From NCBI GenBank assembly GCA_025175895.1, contig JAKLTH010000238.1, forward strand, positions 4,650,001 to 4,714,000: 64,000 bases of DNA, in the 5' to 3' direction. Origin of the DNA: Wurfbainia villosa. Its lineage: Eukaryota; Streptophyta; Magnoliopsida; Zingiberales; Zingiberaceae. Position numbers and translations under genes: made by a program. Positions 44,138 through 56,405 of the stretch are shown piece after piece; position 1 is the first letter of the stretch; each line of letters starts with the position of its first letter. The notes below the pieces were generated by a model that searched no databases, had not been told where the DNA came from, and saw only the letters and a list, made by a program, of their open reading frames with translations.

Positions 44138-46523
44138 CAGATCCCAACAATTGATATCAAAGTCAAAGTTCAATATGGTAGAGTTCTCTTCTACAAAATT
44201 CGATCCGGTAAAGTTTAATGGAACTGAAAATTTCGAATTGTAACAGAGGAGGGTTAAAGATCTGCTAGTGTAGCAGAGTATGGTGAAGGTGGTAGGAGAA
44301 AAGAAATCGGATGACATGGAGAAAACAGACTAGGAGGAATTACAGGCAAGGGCGATGACAATGATCAGATTTTATTGGACGAATGATGTGATGTATCACG
44401 TAATGGATGAGGAATCATCGATGATAGTTTGACAGAAACTGGAAAGCCAATATATGTCTAAATTATTGATAATAAGTTATATTTCAAGCAGAAATTATTT
44501 GGGCTCAAGATGGCAGAAGATATCGATCTGACACAACACATCAATGTATTCAATCAAATTGTCAACGATTTAAAGTGGATCGATGATGAAGATAAGACGC
44601 TAATATTATTGAACTCTCTACCCTCATCTCCTAAGTACGAGAATTTAGTTACAACTCTGATATAAAAAAGGAAACTCTAAATCTGGAGGAGGTCATAAGT
44701 GCTCTATTGTATTTTTATCAGTGGAAGAAAGTCAGTGATGAGACTTCATAAGACGAAGGATTTGTGATGAAAGATAATCACACATGAAAAGAGCAAGAAC
44801 CGATATGGGTTGGGCAATAATAATACAGCTCGATCTAAATCAGAAAAGAAGAAGAAGATCACATGCTATAAGTGCAGAGTAAAAGTCACATTAAGAGAGA
44901 TTGTCTAGAGAGAAAAACAACTATTGCAGAGAAAGGTGGTCCATCGAAGTATACAAATATAGTGGAAGAAGAATATTCAGAGAGCGACGATGGTGATATG
45001 CTTTCTGTCTCAATATATTCATACCATATGACATTTAACAAAAATTGATTTGATACTTATAGATTGGTTAATTCTGGTTTTATTCCGATGGATAACGATG
45101 CATCCTGCAGAGTCATTGGAATAGAAAATATCATAATTAAGATATTTGATGGTGTAGTCAAAACATTATATGATGCCAGATATTTACGTGATCTAAGGAA
45201 GAATTTGATCTCATTGGACACATTGGATGATAATAGTTATAGTTATAAATCTGTAAGTGAAATAATGAGAGTGAGTAAATGTGCTCTAATGGTGACGAAA
45301 GAATAGAAACTAACAGAGAATATTTATAAACTGTTGGGTACCACAGTTATAGGTGGAGTTGTCATGGTAGAATACAGTCTTATGACATATGTGATTGGGT
45401 CATATGGATGAGTGTGAGATGTTGGAGCTTTGTAAATGAAATTTATTGAAGGGTATTAAGACATACAAACTTGATTTCTACAAGTATTGTGTTCTTAAAA
45501 AAAGCATAGTACAATTTAAGATAGCCACGCACAATTCAGAAGAAATTCTAGATTATGTTCATATAGATATTTGGAGACCCTCCAATGTAGCATCACATGG
45601 TGGATATATGTACTATTTTGTGAGTTTTATTGATGATTATTGACGGAAAGTCGAGGTATATTTCATGCGGCACAAGTCCGAAACCTTCTTGAAATTTAAA
45701 TTGTGGAAAGTTGAAGTAGAGAATCAGACTAGGAGGAAATTGAAGTGTCTTAGATCGAACAATGATAATAAATACACAGATTCATAATTTCAGAAATTTT
45801 ATGAGTAGCATGGTATTAAGAGATATTTCATAGTATGTAGGACATCACAATAAAATGATATGGCGAAAAGGATGAATAGATCTCTAATAGAGAAAGCACG
45901 ATGCCTCAGGTTGAACGTTGGACTTGCAAAGAACTTCTGGACATAAGCAATAAACATAATATATTTTCTGATCAATCTATCACCAAGGTCAATACTAGAT
46001 GGGAAAGTGTCAAAGGAGGTGTGGACAGGTGGTCGAATCAATTACTCTAGTCTGAGAGTATTTGGATGTCCAACTTATGTGTACATTTCCAGTGAAGATG
46101 GATCAAAGTTGGATGCGAAGTTGATTCAATGTATTTTTTGGGTTATCAGAAAAGGGTGAAAGACTTCAAGTTTTGGGATCCTAAGGTAAACAAGATAGTG
46201 ATCAACCAAGATGTGATATTTAATAAAAAAAACTATGTTACAACATACTCAGGGAGATGAAAATCAAATACCATCATATAGTGGCAGTAGCAAAGATATT
46301 ATGCAGCTGGAGCTAGAGACTCATGGTGTTGACGATACTAGCTCGGAGCATATGAAGCATCGGACTATAACCACAAATAGACCTAGGCGCACCTTAAAAT
46401 CACATGTCATATATGGTTTTGAGGACTTAATTTTTTATGCACTTATCACTACTAGTGAAGATCCTACTATTTTTTAGGAGATGATTCACAGTTCTAAAAA
46501 GGTCAAATGGATGAGAAACTCAC
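44138..46523 (+). pseudogene. Outer copia element, 5' part (gag, protease region, integrase), disrupted
   Basis: TTGATATCAAAGTC (about 44150) resembles a tRNA-iMet primer site. From 44175 a gag reads KFDPVKFNGTENFEL with a stop where the family has Trp, then LQARAMTMIRFYW and HINVFNQIVNDLKWID. A CYKC zinc knuckle lies near 44868. Pieces of the protease region (45064-45306), pre-integrase and integrase (HIDIWRPSNVASHGG, 45446 on; 45650-46230 with stops) follow, and the frame at 46235-46477 reaches the N-terminal side of reverse transcriptase. Several internal stops replace Trp or Gln codons. The element is interrupted at 46523 by another copia element and resumes at 55056. Confidence 0.8.
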
Positions 46524-46878
46524 TGATGACATCAGTTATGGCTGCACATGAGTTGCGCAGCCACAACAGCCAAAGCAGCTAAAGCAGCCAAGCAACCAAA
46601 GCATTAAACATTGGCATAAGTTATGCAACCAATGTATTAATGCTTAGAAATCAAAAGTCTCCATCCAAGCTATAAAAGAAAGAGGAAGAAGAGGTAATCA
46701 TCCAAGGAGAAAGAGGGTTTTGGTGGGTGAACCAAGAAAAGCTTTCCTACATCGCTATGTGATTGCTTTTCAAGATGGTAAGCAGAATCTAAAATTTTTC
46801 TTCGGAGGCATAAAGCAAGACGATCGAAGAATTGTAATCTTTCAAATTTATGCATGCTTTGGTAATCTATTTTTAACA
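46524..46878 (+). repeat. 5' LTR of the inner copia
   Basis: TG...CA ends; GCTATAAAAGAAAG at about 46669 is a TATA box, and the same sequence is present in the 3' LTR. TTGGTAGCAGAACG follows at 46879 as a diverged tRNA-iMet primer-binding site. Confidence 0.88.
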
Positions 46879-47065
46879 TTGGTAGCAGAACGCATTAGAT
46901 AAGATTACCTTTAAATCTTACTTTGATGTTCACGAATTCTTCGTAACCAAAGAAGATGAATAATAGAAGAAAAATCTCAGCCGAGCATTTTAGGTGCTCA
47001 AAATAGAAAAATCACCTGACCACGAGGCTTGGACACAGCACGTTGTGCTCGACACGAAATAAATT

Positions 47066-47460
47066 TTGCTATCTCATGGTACTCGGGCAAGAGCAAATGC
47101 GAAGTTTTTTTTCGTACATGGGTTGAAGAAGCATGATGCTCTGAAAGTTTTTTTTTCTGTGAAGCTACGAGAAAAAAATTTGGGAAAGACTGTGTTTCTT
47201 TTCTCCTCCTTCTTTGTGAAGCGACGAAAAAAAAGGCGACTATGTTTTTTTTCTCTTTGTGAAGCCACGAACGTTTTTTTTCCTTCTTTGTGAAGCTAGA
47301 AAATTTTTTTTGGATGGATGTGTTTTTTTTTATGAAGCCACAAAAAAAATTTTGGACGGTCGTGGGTTTTTTTTTCTTTGTGAAGCCAGAAAAAAATGGA
47401 CGGCTGAATTGTGAGACTTTTTTTCTCCTTTGTGAATCCATAAAAAAAAAGGGATGATGT
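47066..47460. repeat. Degenerate TTTTTTTCTTTGTGAAGCCA minisatellite in the inner copia leader
   Basis: At least eight loose units of about 40-60 bp share 'TTTGTGAAGC(C/T)A' followed by 'CGAAAAAAA' or 'GAAAAAAA'. The region gives Lys/Phe-rich frames on both strands that are not genes. Confidence 0.7.
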
Positions 47461-47764
47461 GAGAAATTTATTTATTTATTTACTCGAAGAATTCTAGTTA
47501 AACCAAAGTTGATCAGCAAAATCAACGATAGGCAATTTATATCATAACTCAAGTGTTGAGTAGTTGTTAGAACAACTTGGACTCGGAATAAAACAACTCA
47601 AACTAGGAGAGTCGATTGTTCAGTTGGACTCTTCAATCGAAAACTCCTGAAATTACGAAGATTGATTTTCATAATTATTTGTGTAAGGTATATGCTCGTA
47701 TAAATTGAATTAAGTCGGTTTCGTACTGATTAGTCGATTTTGTATTGACTTGATTTAATTTCAT

Positions 47765-48154
47765 ATGACACGGACGATCACTACAATTACCCATCGTGAT
47801 GTGTTATGAAACCAACTGAGAGAATCTATCGAAGAGATAGTTTATAATCCTGATGGTGGGGTCATTGGACACATAAGAAGGCTTGATCGTCTTTTTAGGA
47901 GACTCGAGCAGCAGGAGTTTTTGTTACTGGACAACTATCGGATATGAGCCTTAGTACGCTCTCTGCCAAATAATCTCATAGTAGTTGCACATCACATATG
48001 GGGCCGATATGAAGGGTCGATAACATATACTGAGTTATGCTGGGAACTGCTGGAGCACAAGGTTCAGGAGAATCCTATGGAGGTTGATCCCGAAGAGAGT
48101 TCTGTAAATGGTCAGCTAGCTGGTCAATCTAAGTCTACCCTAGTGGAGCCATAG
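47765..48154 (+). pseudogene. Extra open frame in the inner copia leader, gag-like, with stops
   Basis: A 130-codon frame ends at 48154 with internal TGA codons near the start and middle. The protein has IRRLDRLFRRLEQQEF, then LVRSLPNNLIVVAHHIWGRY (an L.RSLP block like copia gag proteins), and ends EVDPEES. It is well separated from the gag of the element at 48547, so it is either a second gag-like cistron or the remnant of another insertion. Function unknown. Confidence 0.45.
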
Positions 48155-48546
48155 AAGAGAGGACTTGAAATAATTACAACTGAACTAGGGTTTGTCCTAG
48201 TAGAAGTCGTAATAAACTATCTTATCCAGTAAATTTGTTTAGGTTAGAAATAAGGAATGTTATATGTTAACAGTTTTTATTTCTGAAAGTATGAATAAGA
48301 AATGATAAGTTCATTTTCTTTTTAATTATGATTAGTTCATGTGATAAATTAATGATTAGTTCATTGCATGGGATGTATGTGGTATAGTTGACCAATGTCA
48401 GTCAGATTGGAGCATACGAATGATGAGTGGAAACATAATTGTCACTTAATTTTGTAAATCAATTCAAACTTATATTGATTCAATTAAAAATTGCATACAT
48501 TTAATTTACACTGAATAACTAAATAATATGTTTATTTATGTAGATT

Positions 48547-49555
48547 ATGACAACTAAAAATATCATAGCAGAACTCAACAAGGGTGAGAAATTGAACGGG
48601 AAAAACTACAAAATCTAGCACCTCAGGATACAATATGTTCTTAAGGAACAAGAGGTTCTTGAGGTTGTTCATCAGGTAATGGTTGAACCTATTAATGGTA
48701 TAACCATGCAGCACAGACTAGATCTTGATACCTATAAGGTATGGAAGAAAAAGGACTTCACTTCTAAGGGCATATTGATTAGTTCAATGGTGTATGACCT
48801 GATTTTTTAGTATGAGCCGTATCCAACGACATATGCAATATGGGTAGCCCTTAGAGAGAGATACAGTGGAGTTAGTTTGAGCAAGCTTCGACATCTGACA
48901 ATTAAATTTGACAACTATAAAAAGCGTTCGAATGCCACTATGGTTCAACATCTCAGGGAGATGTCAAACATGATTCGAGAGCTTAAAATTATTGGTCATG
49001 AGTTGACCAACGAACAACAAGTTCAAGCAGTTATACATTCCCTTCCTGATTCTTGGAAAACCATGAAGCAGAACCTGACTCACAGTGAGAGTATCAAGAC
49101 TTTCACTGATGTCTCATGCCTTGTGGAATTAGAGGCAAAGAGAGTCGAATCCGTAAGGATTTTCGGACAAGCTTATGTAGCTGACGGTTCTGTTGGATCA
49201 TCTAGATCCAAGAAAAAGAAGTGGTACAAGAAAGGAAAGGGAAAGGGAAAGGAAACTGTTACTGCTGGGCAAGGCCCAAACAAGAAAGAAGGAAAGAAGA
49301 CTGGAAAGAAATTGAAAAGCAAGTTGTCTTGTTATAACTGTGGCAAGAAGGGCCACTTCGCTCAGGAATGTACCGAGTCGAAAAAAGTAAATCCAAGTCT
49401 AAATTTTTTTCATGAATATTATGTTGCTAGTTCTGTGTTGTTAGTTGATTCTTATTCTTTGTGGATTATAGATTCAAGAGCAACCAACCATATAGCTCGG
49501 GAGCAAGTTACATTCATGGAGTATCGTAGGATACCAGCTGACAATAATGGATATA
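48547..49555 (+). pseudogene. Inner copia gag with zinc knuckle and protease start
   Basis: The ATG at 48547 starts ELNKGEKLNGKNYKI, then a stop where Trp is expected. The same frame continues (48877 on) through MSNMIRELKIIGHELTNEQQ, SLPDSW and a Lys-rich linker to a CYNCGKKGHFAQEC zinc knuckle (about 49330), then WIIDSRATNHIA, the aspartic protease site in which the family's Gly is Arg. A frameshift near 49555 ends the frame. Confidence 0.85.
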
Positions 49556-49559
49556 TGTA

Positions 49560-50800
49560 AGAAATAATGCAAGAGTTGAAGTTAAAGGAGTTGACACATG
49601 CAAACTCAACCTTTTTGATGGACGAAACTTGTTTCTACATGATGTCTTGTATGCTCCTAAGATTCGGCGGAATTTGGTTTCCGTAACTTGTCTTCTGGAT
49701 TTGGGTTATTGTATGAATTTTTACAACCGCTGTGTAAAACTTAAGATTGACTCTGTGTTAATTGGATATGATTTTTTGACTAATGGTTTCATGGTTCTTA
49801 ATGTGGAATCATATATTAATAGAAATGATAGTTGTTTTCAAACATTGCTCTCACTAATGATGCAGATATATCTGATGAGGTTTGACATGCTAGGTTAGGA
49901 TATATAAGTCAAGAACGAATGAATCGACTAGCAAGAGAGGGTCTGCTGGGCACTCGTGTTAAGATTAACTTGTCCATATGTGAGCATTGTCTTGCTGGAA
50001 AGGTAACTAGGAAACCATTTAGTAAGGCTATTAGGGTTGATTCTCCATTGCAATTGATTCATTCGGATATTTGTGGTTCAATGAATATGAAGGCTAGACA
50101 TGGAGCTTCCTATTTCGTTACATTCATTGATGTTTTCACTTGTTTTGATTATGTGTATTTGATCTCTCATAAATCTGAAGCATTGGATTACTTCATTCGT
50201 TATATGAACGAAATTGAGAATCAATTGGATTATAAGGTTAAGACCTTACGCATTGATCGTAGAGGTGAATATTTGTCTAATTTGTTCAAGATAATATGTA
50301 ATAATAAAGGGATTATTAGACAATTAATAATCCTAGGAACTCTACAGTAAAATGAGATTGCTGAAAGAAGAAATATGACTCTTCTTGAAATTGCTAGGTC
50401 TATGATGGCTCTGGCTAATTTGTCAATCTCCTATTGGAGAGATGCATTATTAGCAGCTACCTATATACTTAATAAAGTGCCTTCGAAGTTAGTTTCGTCT
50501 ACCCCATATGAACACTAGATAAGTAGAAAATCAAATTTGAGTAATCTGAGACCCTAAGGGTCAGCTGCCTACGTTCATAATAGTTCTCACAAATATGGAA
50601 AACTATGACCTAGAAGTAAGAAATGTATCTTTATAAGATATTCTGAGACTTCTAAAGATTATGTTTTCATTAGTGAGAAACAAGATAGAACCATCTCTGA
50701 AATAGAGTCGAGAGATGCAACTTTTCTTGAAACAAAGTTCTCTGCTAGAAGTGATGTTGATAAAATAATTCCTCTATATGAGGAGGATGAGATATTATCA
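49560..50800 (+). pseudogene. Inner copia pre-integrase and integrase region
   Basis: LFLHDVLYAPKIRRNLVSV (49629) is the pre-integrase. After a further shift, CEHCLAGKVTRKPFSKA, SDICGSMNMKARHGASYFVTFIDVFT and TLRIDRRGEYLS follow. The last has Arg for the usual Gly in the DRGGEY block, and the following TPQQNG is changed, including a stop. AERRNMTLLEIARSMM (about 50361) continues the core. Confidence 0.8.
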
Positions 50801-50806
50801 AAAGAG

Positions 50807-52143
50807 GTGTCACAAGAGATGCCCGAGTCTAGTCAACCGAGTGAGAGTAATTTGTCAAGTCATGAGTTGACTTCTCAACAACCCAACTTACGAAGAAGTG
50901 TTCGTAAGATCAAACCTAAGAAAAGGTTTGATATTGAGAATGAGACAATGATGACACTCCCAGTTGACGATGATGAACCTCAATCCATTAAGGAAGCATT
51001 GGGATGTAGTTTTAGAGAAAAGTGGAAAGCAGCAATGGAAGAAGAGATGGAGTCGATGATGAAAAATCATGTTTGGGATTTAGTAGATCTTCCTCCTGGT
51101 TGAAGGGTTATTGGGAATAAGTGGATTCCGTAATAAAATTTATGTCAATTCGAGTCATTTTGGCTTTAGTAACACATTATAACTTAGAGTTACATCAAAT
51201 GGATATAAAAATTATTTTCTTTAATGGTGAGCTTGACGAGGAAATCTATATGGTACAATCAGAAGGTTTCGTTGTTAAAGGTTAAGAGAGTAAAGTATGT
51301 AGACTTAAAAAGTCTATATATGGGCTAAAGCAAGCGTCAAGACAATGAAATATAAGATTTAACGAAGTTGTTTTATCTTATGGTTTCGAAATGATCAATG
51401 AGGATCATTTTGTTTTCCTGAGAAAGGAAAAAGAAAAGTATGTTATTTTATCATTATATGATGATGATCTACCGATAGCAGGAAATGACATAAGATTTGT
51501 GATAGAAATTAAAAAGTGGCTTTCATCACAATTTGACATAATAGATATAAGAGAAGTTGAATACATCTTAGGTGTGAAGATCGTGACAGATCGATCGAAA
51601 AGACTTTTGGGTATGTCTCAAGAGACTTATATAAATACGATGTTACAACATTTCAGCATGTCTAAATGTAACATTGAACAGACACCTATAGCAAAAGGTA
51701 TTGTTCTGAGCAAGAGTATGTATCCCAAGACTCCTATAGAAATAGCCGATATGAAGAAAAAATCATATGTCAGTGTTGTTGGTAGTTTGATGTACACTAT
51801 GTTGTGTACATGTCCCGATATCAACTATGTTGTTGGCTTAGTCAGTTGGTTCCAGTCACACCCAGGATCGAGATACTGAAAGGCGGTAAAGAGGATATTC
51901 AGATATCTGAAAGCAACAACAGATTATTGTCTTTGTTTTCAAGGATCATATATGAGTCTGAAGGGTTATTCAGATGTGGATTGGGCAGGGGACCTGGATG
52001 ATAAAAAATTCACATCAGGTTATGCGTTCTTGCTGAATGGTGGCGTCATCTCTTGGACCAGCAAGAAACATACTTGTGTAGCCTTGTCGACAATGGAAGC
52101 TGAATATGTTGCATATTCAGCGATTGTGCAAGAAACAATCTGA
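50807..52143 (+). pseudogene. Inner copia reverse transcriptase and RNase H
   Basis: RRSVRKIKPKKRFD and EEEMESMMKNHVWDL open the RT; 51210-51390 has KSIYGLKQASRQ with stops. The catalytic box appears as YDDD (51460) where copia has YVDD, so activity is lost even apart from the stops. RNase H is seen as DVDWAGDLDDKKFTSGYAFLL and KKHTCVALSTMEAEYVA. Frames change between 50807 and 51391. Confidence 0.85.
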
Positions 52144-52537
52144 TTAAGAAGGTTCTAAACATCGAAGATTCCGAGGACGGAAATCCATCGATTCTTCATC
52201 GCGATGTGCTATAGTTTTTTCGAAGGATCCCAAATATCACAGCAAGGACAAACATATAACCATAAAATATAACTTTATAAGGGATTTTATTGCTAAGAAA
52301 AAAATTGTTCTTGAGTATATCTTTACCCGTGTTATGCTTGCAGATCCTTTTACTAAGCAATGACTAAGGAATCATTTTATGAACATGTGAAGTCTTTGGG
52401 ACTTCGAAGAATGTAACAAAGTTGTAATCACAATCAGAGTTTAATGAGATGATTTGATTAAGGAATATCATAATCTATTCAGTGTATGTGTTATGTTACA
52501 TTTTGATAAAATCTCGGTAAGCATGTTGGCAGGTTAA

Positions 52538-53607
52538 TGTTGGTGCAGGGGCACCAGATAATCGAACATATGTTTTGATTATGATAAAGACACAAAGTTA
52601 AGTTTACATCGTTATCTCACGAACTAAATCGAGTGTGCAGAAAAGTATTAAAGCTGGAGCTGAAGGATAGCGACACCCGGAGGAAGCTGCGGTGGTCGGG
52701 CGACACTCGAGTGACTTAGGAGGGAGCCGAAGGAATCGAATGGAAGGCCAGAAGCGAGAGCTACAAAGTAAGTATCGAGGTAAGCTCATGTGAGTGAGAG
52801 ATGGTAAGGTCGTGTCCTCTGTACGGGGACGACCGTAGGCGGCGATCCGACTAAGACTTCCTATGGAAGGTCTAGGTCGAGATCGAATGGTTAGAAATCG
52901 TCATATTTATCATTTTCCGTGCTAACCTCTTACTGTAGGGAAGTGGTCAGGCTGACAGTTGACTGTTGGACATTGGGCAATCGACTGATGCTCATCAGTC
53001 GACTGATGGGAGGCATCAGTCGACTGATGGCGACGAATCAGCCTTTTGCGCTAGGTCAAAACGGATAACGTTTGATGCGACCACTTCGCGATAAAATTTG
53101 GTACCACTTCGTGATCTGTTCTAAAAGACGAAGAGACTTATTCTGAGACCAAACTCTATAAAAGGAGGGGAGGATTCCAACCCATTCATTCATCAAGATT
53201 ATTCTCAAGTGCTCCTACAACGCCAAAGCTCCAACACCGTCATAACGCCGACGCGATGCCAAGCTTCCATCTTCTTCGTCGACCGAAGCAGCAAGTAATA
53301 TCTTTTGTTATTATATTCTTTGTTTTAATCGTAACGAGGTGAGGTAGACTTGTTGTCTCATCCTCGTACCTTCGGTTTTATAATCGTTGTCTCCTACCTC
53401 CAACGAGGAGGAGACGTTATAGTGTTTTGCCCTTTGTACGTGGTCTACGACCGTTAGGGCCTTGGAGTAGCAACCGCTGGGTTGTGAACCAAGTAAAAAT
53501 AAACTTGTCTCTTTAGTTTTCCGCTATGCTTGCTCGTACATCGAACGAAAGAAATGAAAGATTTACGCTCGCTATTCACTTTCCTAGCAACGCTTCTCGA
53601 TCCATCA
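52538..53607. repeat. Solo LTR (TGTTGG...CCATCA) with perfect GTTAA duplication
   Basis: A 1070-bp LTR-like unit is bracketed by GTTAA at 52533-52537 and 53608-53612. It starts TGTTGGTGCAGGGGCACC and ends CTCGATCCATCA. It has a TATA-like CTATAAAAGGAGG at 53156 and a CT-rich stretch. The interior includes CAGTCGACTG words (52960-53030). No internal domain follows, so it is a recombination-derived solo LTR sitting in the 3' UTR of the inner copia. Confidence 0.85.
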
Positions 53608-53612
53608 GTTAA

Positions 53613-54703
53613 GATTGGTCTTCTCACATGGACAATCATCTCTATTTGTTATGTATAAATAGAGGTAAGATCGGTGCTTATAGGTTAGCTTATGTAGTTG
53701 TTAGCTTGTGTGACTATAAAATTGTTACATTCCTATAAACTGGGGTCGCCTTGATAATTGTATTAAGATGAGATCATTTGTAGAGAAATGATCGAAGAAA
53801 ATATTCCCACCATTTACTAAACCTATTTAAAAGCCAGATTAGAATTCATGAGTTGAATTCAGGATTAGGCATTGGGAATGTCTAGATTGAAATCTGTACG
53901 ATGTTAATTTGAAGAAAAACATGCGCTTTTTTTTTAGTAAAGAGAATAACATCGTAGCATGTGATTCATACCACATGTGTTTTGACAACAATGAGGGTAG
54001 TAGGAGAATGAATCTTTACTTCTCTACTATGTAAGCCCTTGAGATTATATGTTAATCTCGGAATTTACCTTAAGTGACTATTTAGGTGTATACTTGAAGT
54101 TTTAATCAAGGTCTGCTACTTTAGTATGTAAATTTATTGACTATGGATGATGCGACCTATGGAACATGACTAGAAAAGTGACTGATTAAAATGAATGGAT
54201 TCGAGCTAAAAAGAAAGATTAAATAGATTTACATCTTTTAAGGTTTATTCACTGGTTGACCCATTTCTGTTTTGTGTGGAAATGTATGTTAATAAGATAT
54301 ATGGAATATGCTCTTGACATAATAGTCATTATGAGGGATTAGAGATGTTCATATTAATATAAATAATTTAATCTGGGTAAATAGCAAAGCATTGATATAT
54401 TCAGGAGAACGGTTATATACCACCTGGAGAATGACTATGTGTCATTCAGATAATGGTTATGTACCATTTAATGAGCAGTTGTGTAAGGTGTAATAACTTT
54501 CTTAGCAATGAATGCTCAGTATGTTTGTTATCGCACGAATCATTTTCTCTAAGTATGAATTGGATGTTATGATCTAGCTGTTGTGACTATCTAGTCTTAG
54601 TGACTGAATCTCTAGTTTTATTAGTTAATGTGACTCTTAAACTCTATTCTTTATGATCTTTGCAATCATTTGCTTTTGTGGTATAACTTGGATGAGTGAG
54701 AGG
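53613..54703. other. 3' untranslated part of the inner copia
   Basis: AT-rich with no coding frame; it ends in a short purine-rich stretch GAGTGAGAGG (about 54694-54703), a possible polypurine tract, directly before the 3' LTR. Confidence 0.5.
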
Positions 54704-55055
54704 TGATGGCATCAGTTATGGTTGTGCATGAGTTGTGCAGCCACAGCAGCCATAGTACGTAGCCAAGCAGCCAAAGCATTAAACATTGGCATAAGTTATG
54801 CAACCAATGTATTAATGCTTGGAAATCAAAAGTCTCCATCCAAGCTATAAAAGAAAGAGGAAGAAGTGGTGATCATCCAACGAGAAAGAGAGGGTTTTGG
54901 TGGGTGAACCAAGAAAAGCTTTTCTGCATCGCTCTGTGATTGCTTTTCAAGATGATAAGCAAAATCTAAAATTTTTCTTCGGAGGCATAAAGCAAGACGA
55001 TCGAAGAATTGTAAGTTTTCAAATTTATACATGTTTTGGTAATCTATTTCTAACA
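54704..55055 (+). repeat. 3' LTR of the inner copia
   Basis: Starts TGATGGCATC, ends TCTAACA, and matches the 5' LTR along its length, with the CTATAAAAG TATA box at about 54845. Confidence 0.88.
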
Positions 55056-55650
55056 CTCGCCTAGTAGTGAAGGATTATTCACATAAAAAGGAGATTCTTG
55101 TATGATGAGATATCCTCCGATGGTTAAATATATATCTATCAGAGCGGTATTACATTTGATAGTGCATCATGATCTGCAGTTGAAGCAAATGGTGAAGACT
55201 GTATTTCTTCTTGATAATTTAGAAGAGCATATTTACATATCACAACTAGATGGATTTAGTCAGTCCAGACACAAACATTTAGTCTATAAATTGAAAAAGT
55301 CACTAGATGGACTAAAACAATCTCTAAGACAATAATACAAGTATTTTGATTCATATATGATTTGGAATGAGTACATAAGATATGAGAATGATTGTTGTAT
55401 TTATGTGAAGAATTTTGATGATTCACTTATCTTTTTATCACTTTATGTGAATAATATGCTAATTGTTGCAAGAGTATGATTGAGATCAATAAATTAAAGA
55501 AGTTAATTAGCAAGAAATTTGATATGAAAGATTTGATTGTGCCCAAGTAAATTTTTGGGTTGAAGACACATAGAGATAGAGTTTCTAGGAGATTATGGCT
55601 ATATCTGTGTAGTTACACTAAGAATGTGTTGGACATATTTACATTGTGAA
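55056..55650 (+). pseudogene. Outer copia element, 3' part (reverse transcriptase)
   Basis: Continues the copia split at 46523: ISIRAVLHLIVHHDLQLKQM, FLLDNLEEHIYISQLDGF and KLKKSLDGLKQSLRQ are copia RT blocks (family YGLKQSPRQ), followed by a stop at the usual Trp and a trail of RT-like sequence up to about 55650. RNase H and the 3' LTR were not identified, so the element is truncated. Confidence 0.8.
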
Positions 55651-56397
55651 TTTCACTGTGTGCATATTTTGGATTTTTTTTTAGGGAAACAATGATATTT
55701 CAGGTTGCGTCTTTCTACCAATTCGATTACACACATATGTTGGATTATTAACTTTCATGCTGCATCAACTCTCTCTCTCGTGGTATAAAAGAGCAATATT
55801 GCCTCCGGAATTACAAACAAGTGGTAGTGTATCCAATCAATCTTCTAAATATTTTCAATTCGGTTCTCAACTATGATATATTTACAAAGATTTTTTCTCA
55901 AATGGAATGATAAACTTAAAATGTTAAACTATTGAGCAATCGACTATGAATATTTTTTGATTTATTCTTATGATAGATGAAATTTTTTTATAGAATTGGA
56001 TTGATCATCTCCAAAATTAATTACCTAATGTCAATTCATTAGAAATTAACATTGGAGTTGAATTTATATAGATTAATGCATCAGAGAATTCATCCGAAAT
56101 TACTTATGTTAAATTTCTCTCGGTATTTAAATCATCTAAGTGCCCAAATAATAGAATCAAAAGAAGAAAATAGAGAGAGAATTTAAGTTAGCCTGATCAA
56201 TACTGATCCCACAACTATATAAAGGAAGGTAAATCACATGATCAATTTATAATCGATCATCATATAACCATTCAGATGGGAGGAGTTATCCCTATGGACA
56301 TACGCTCATCGAAAATTGATCTTTGCTCTTTTGATTCAAATCTACCATCTGATGATCATCGTAGCACACGAAACTTAAGTTAGCCTTCCTTTATTCC
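55651..56397. other. Intergenic DNA
   Basis: TATA-like GGTATAAAAGAGC at about 55780 could be from a decayed LTR. Nothing else was recognised. Confidence 0.35.
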
Positions 56398-56405
56398 CCT
56401 ACAAA

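Larger units (their letters stand above)
46524..55055 (+). mobile_element. Inner copia LTR retrotransposon, complete but decayed, inserted in the outer copia
   Basis: It runs from TGATGACATC to TCTAACA. The LTRs (46524-46878 and 54704-55055) differ at roughly twenty positions by eye, mostly transitions. The 5-bp flanks are CTCAC (46519-46523) and CTCGC (55056-55060), a target duplication with one change. The element lies between the N-terminal side and the core of the outer copia reverse transcriptase, and it contains a solo LTR at 52538-53607. Pol order (gag, integrase, reverse transcriptase, RNase H) is copia. Confidence 0.88.

Noticed and set aside
47066..47441. Lys/Phe-rich ORFs in the copia leader
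   Set aside because: Produced by the poly-T/poly-A minisatellite.
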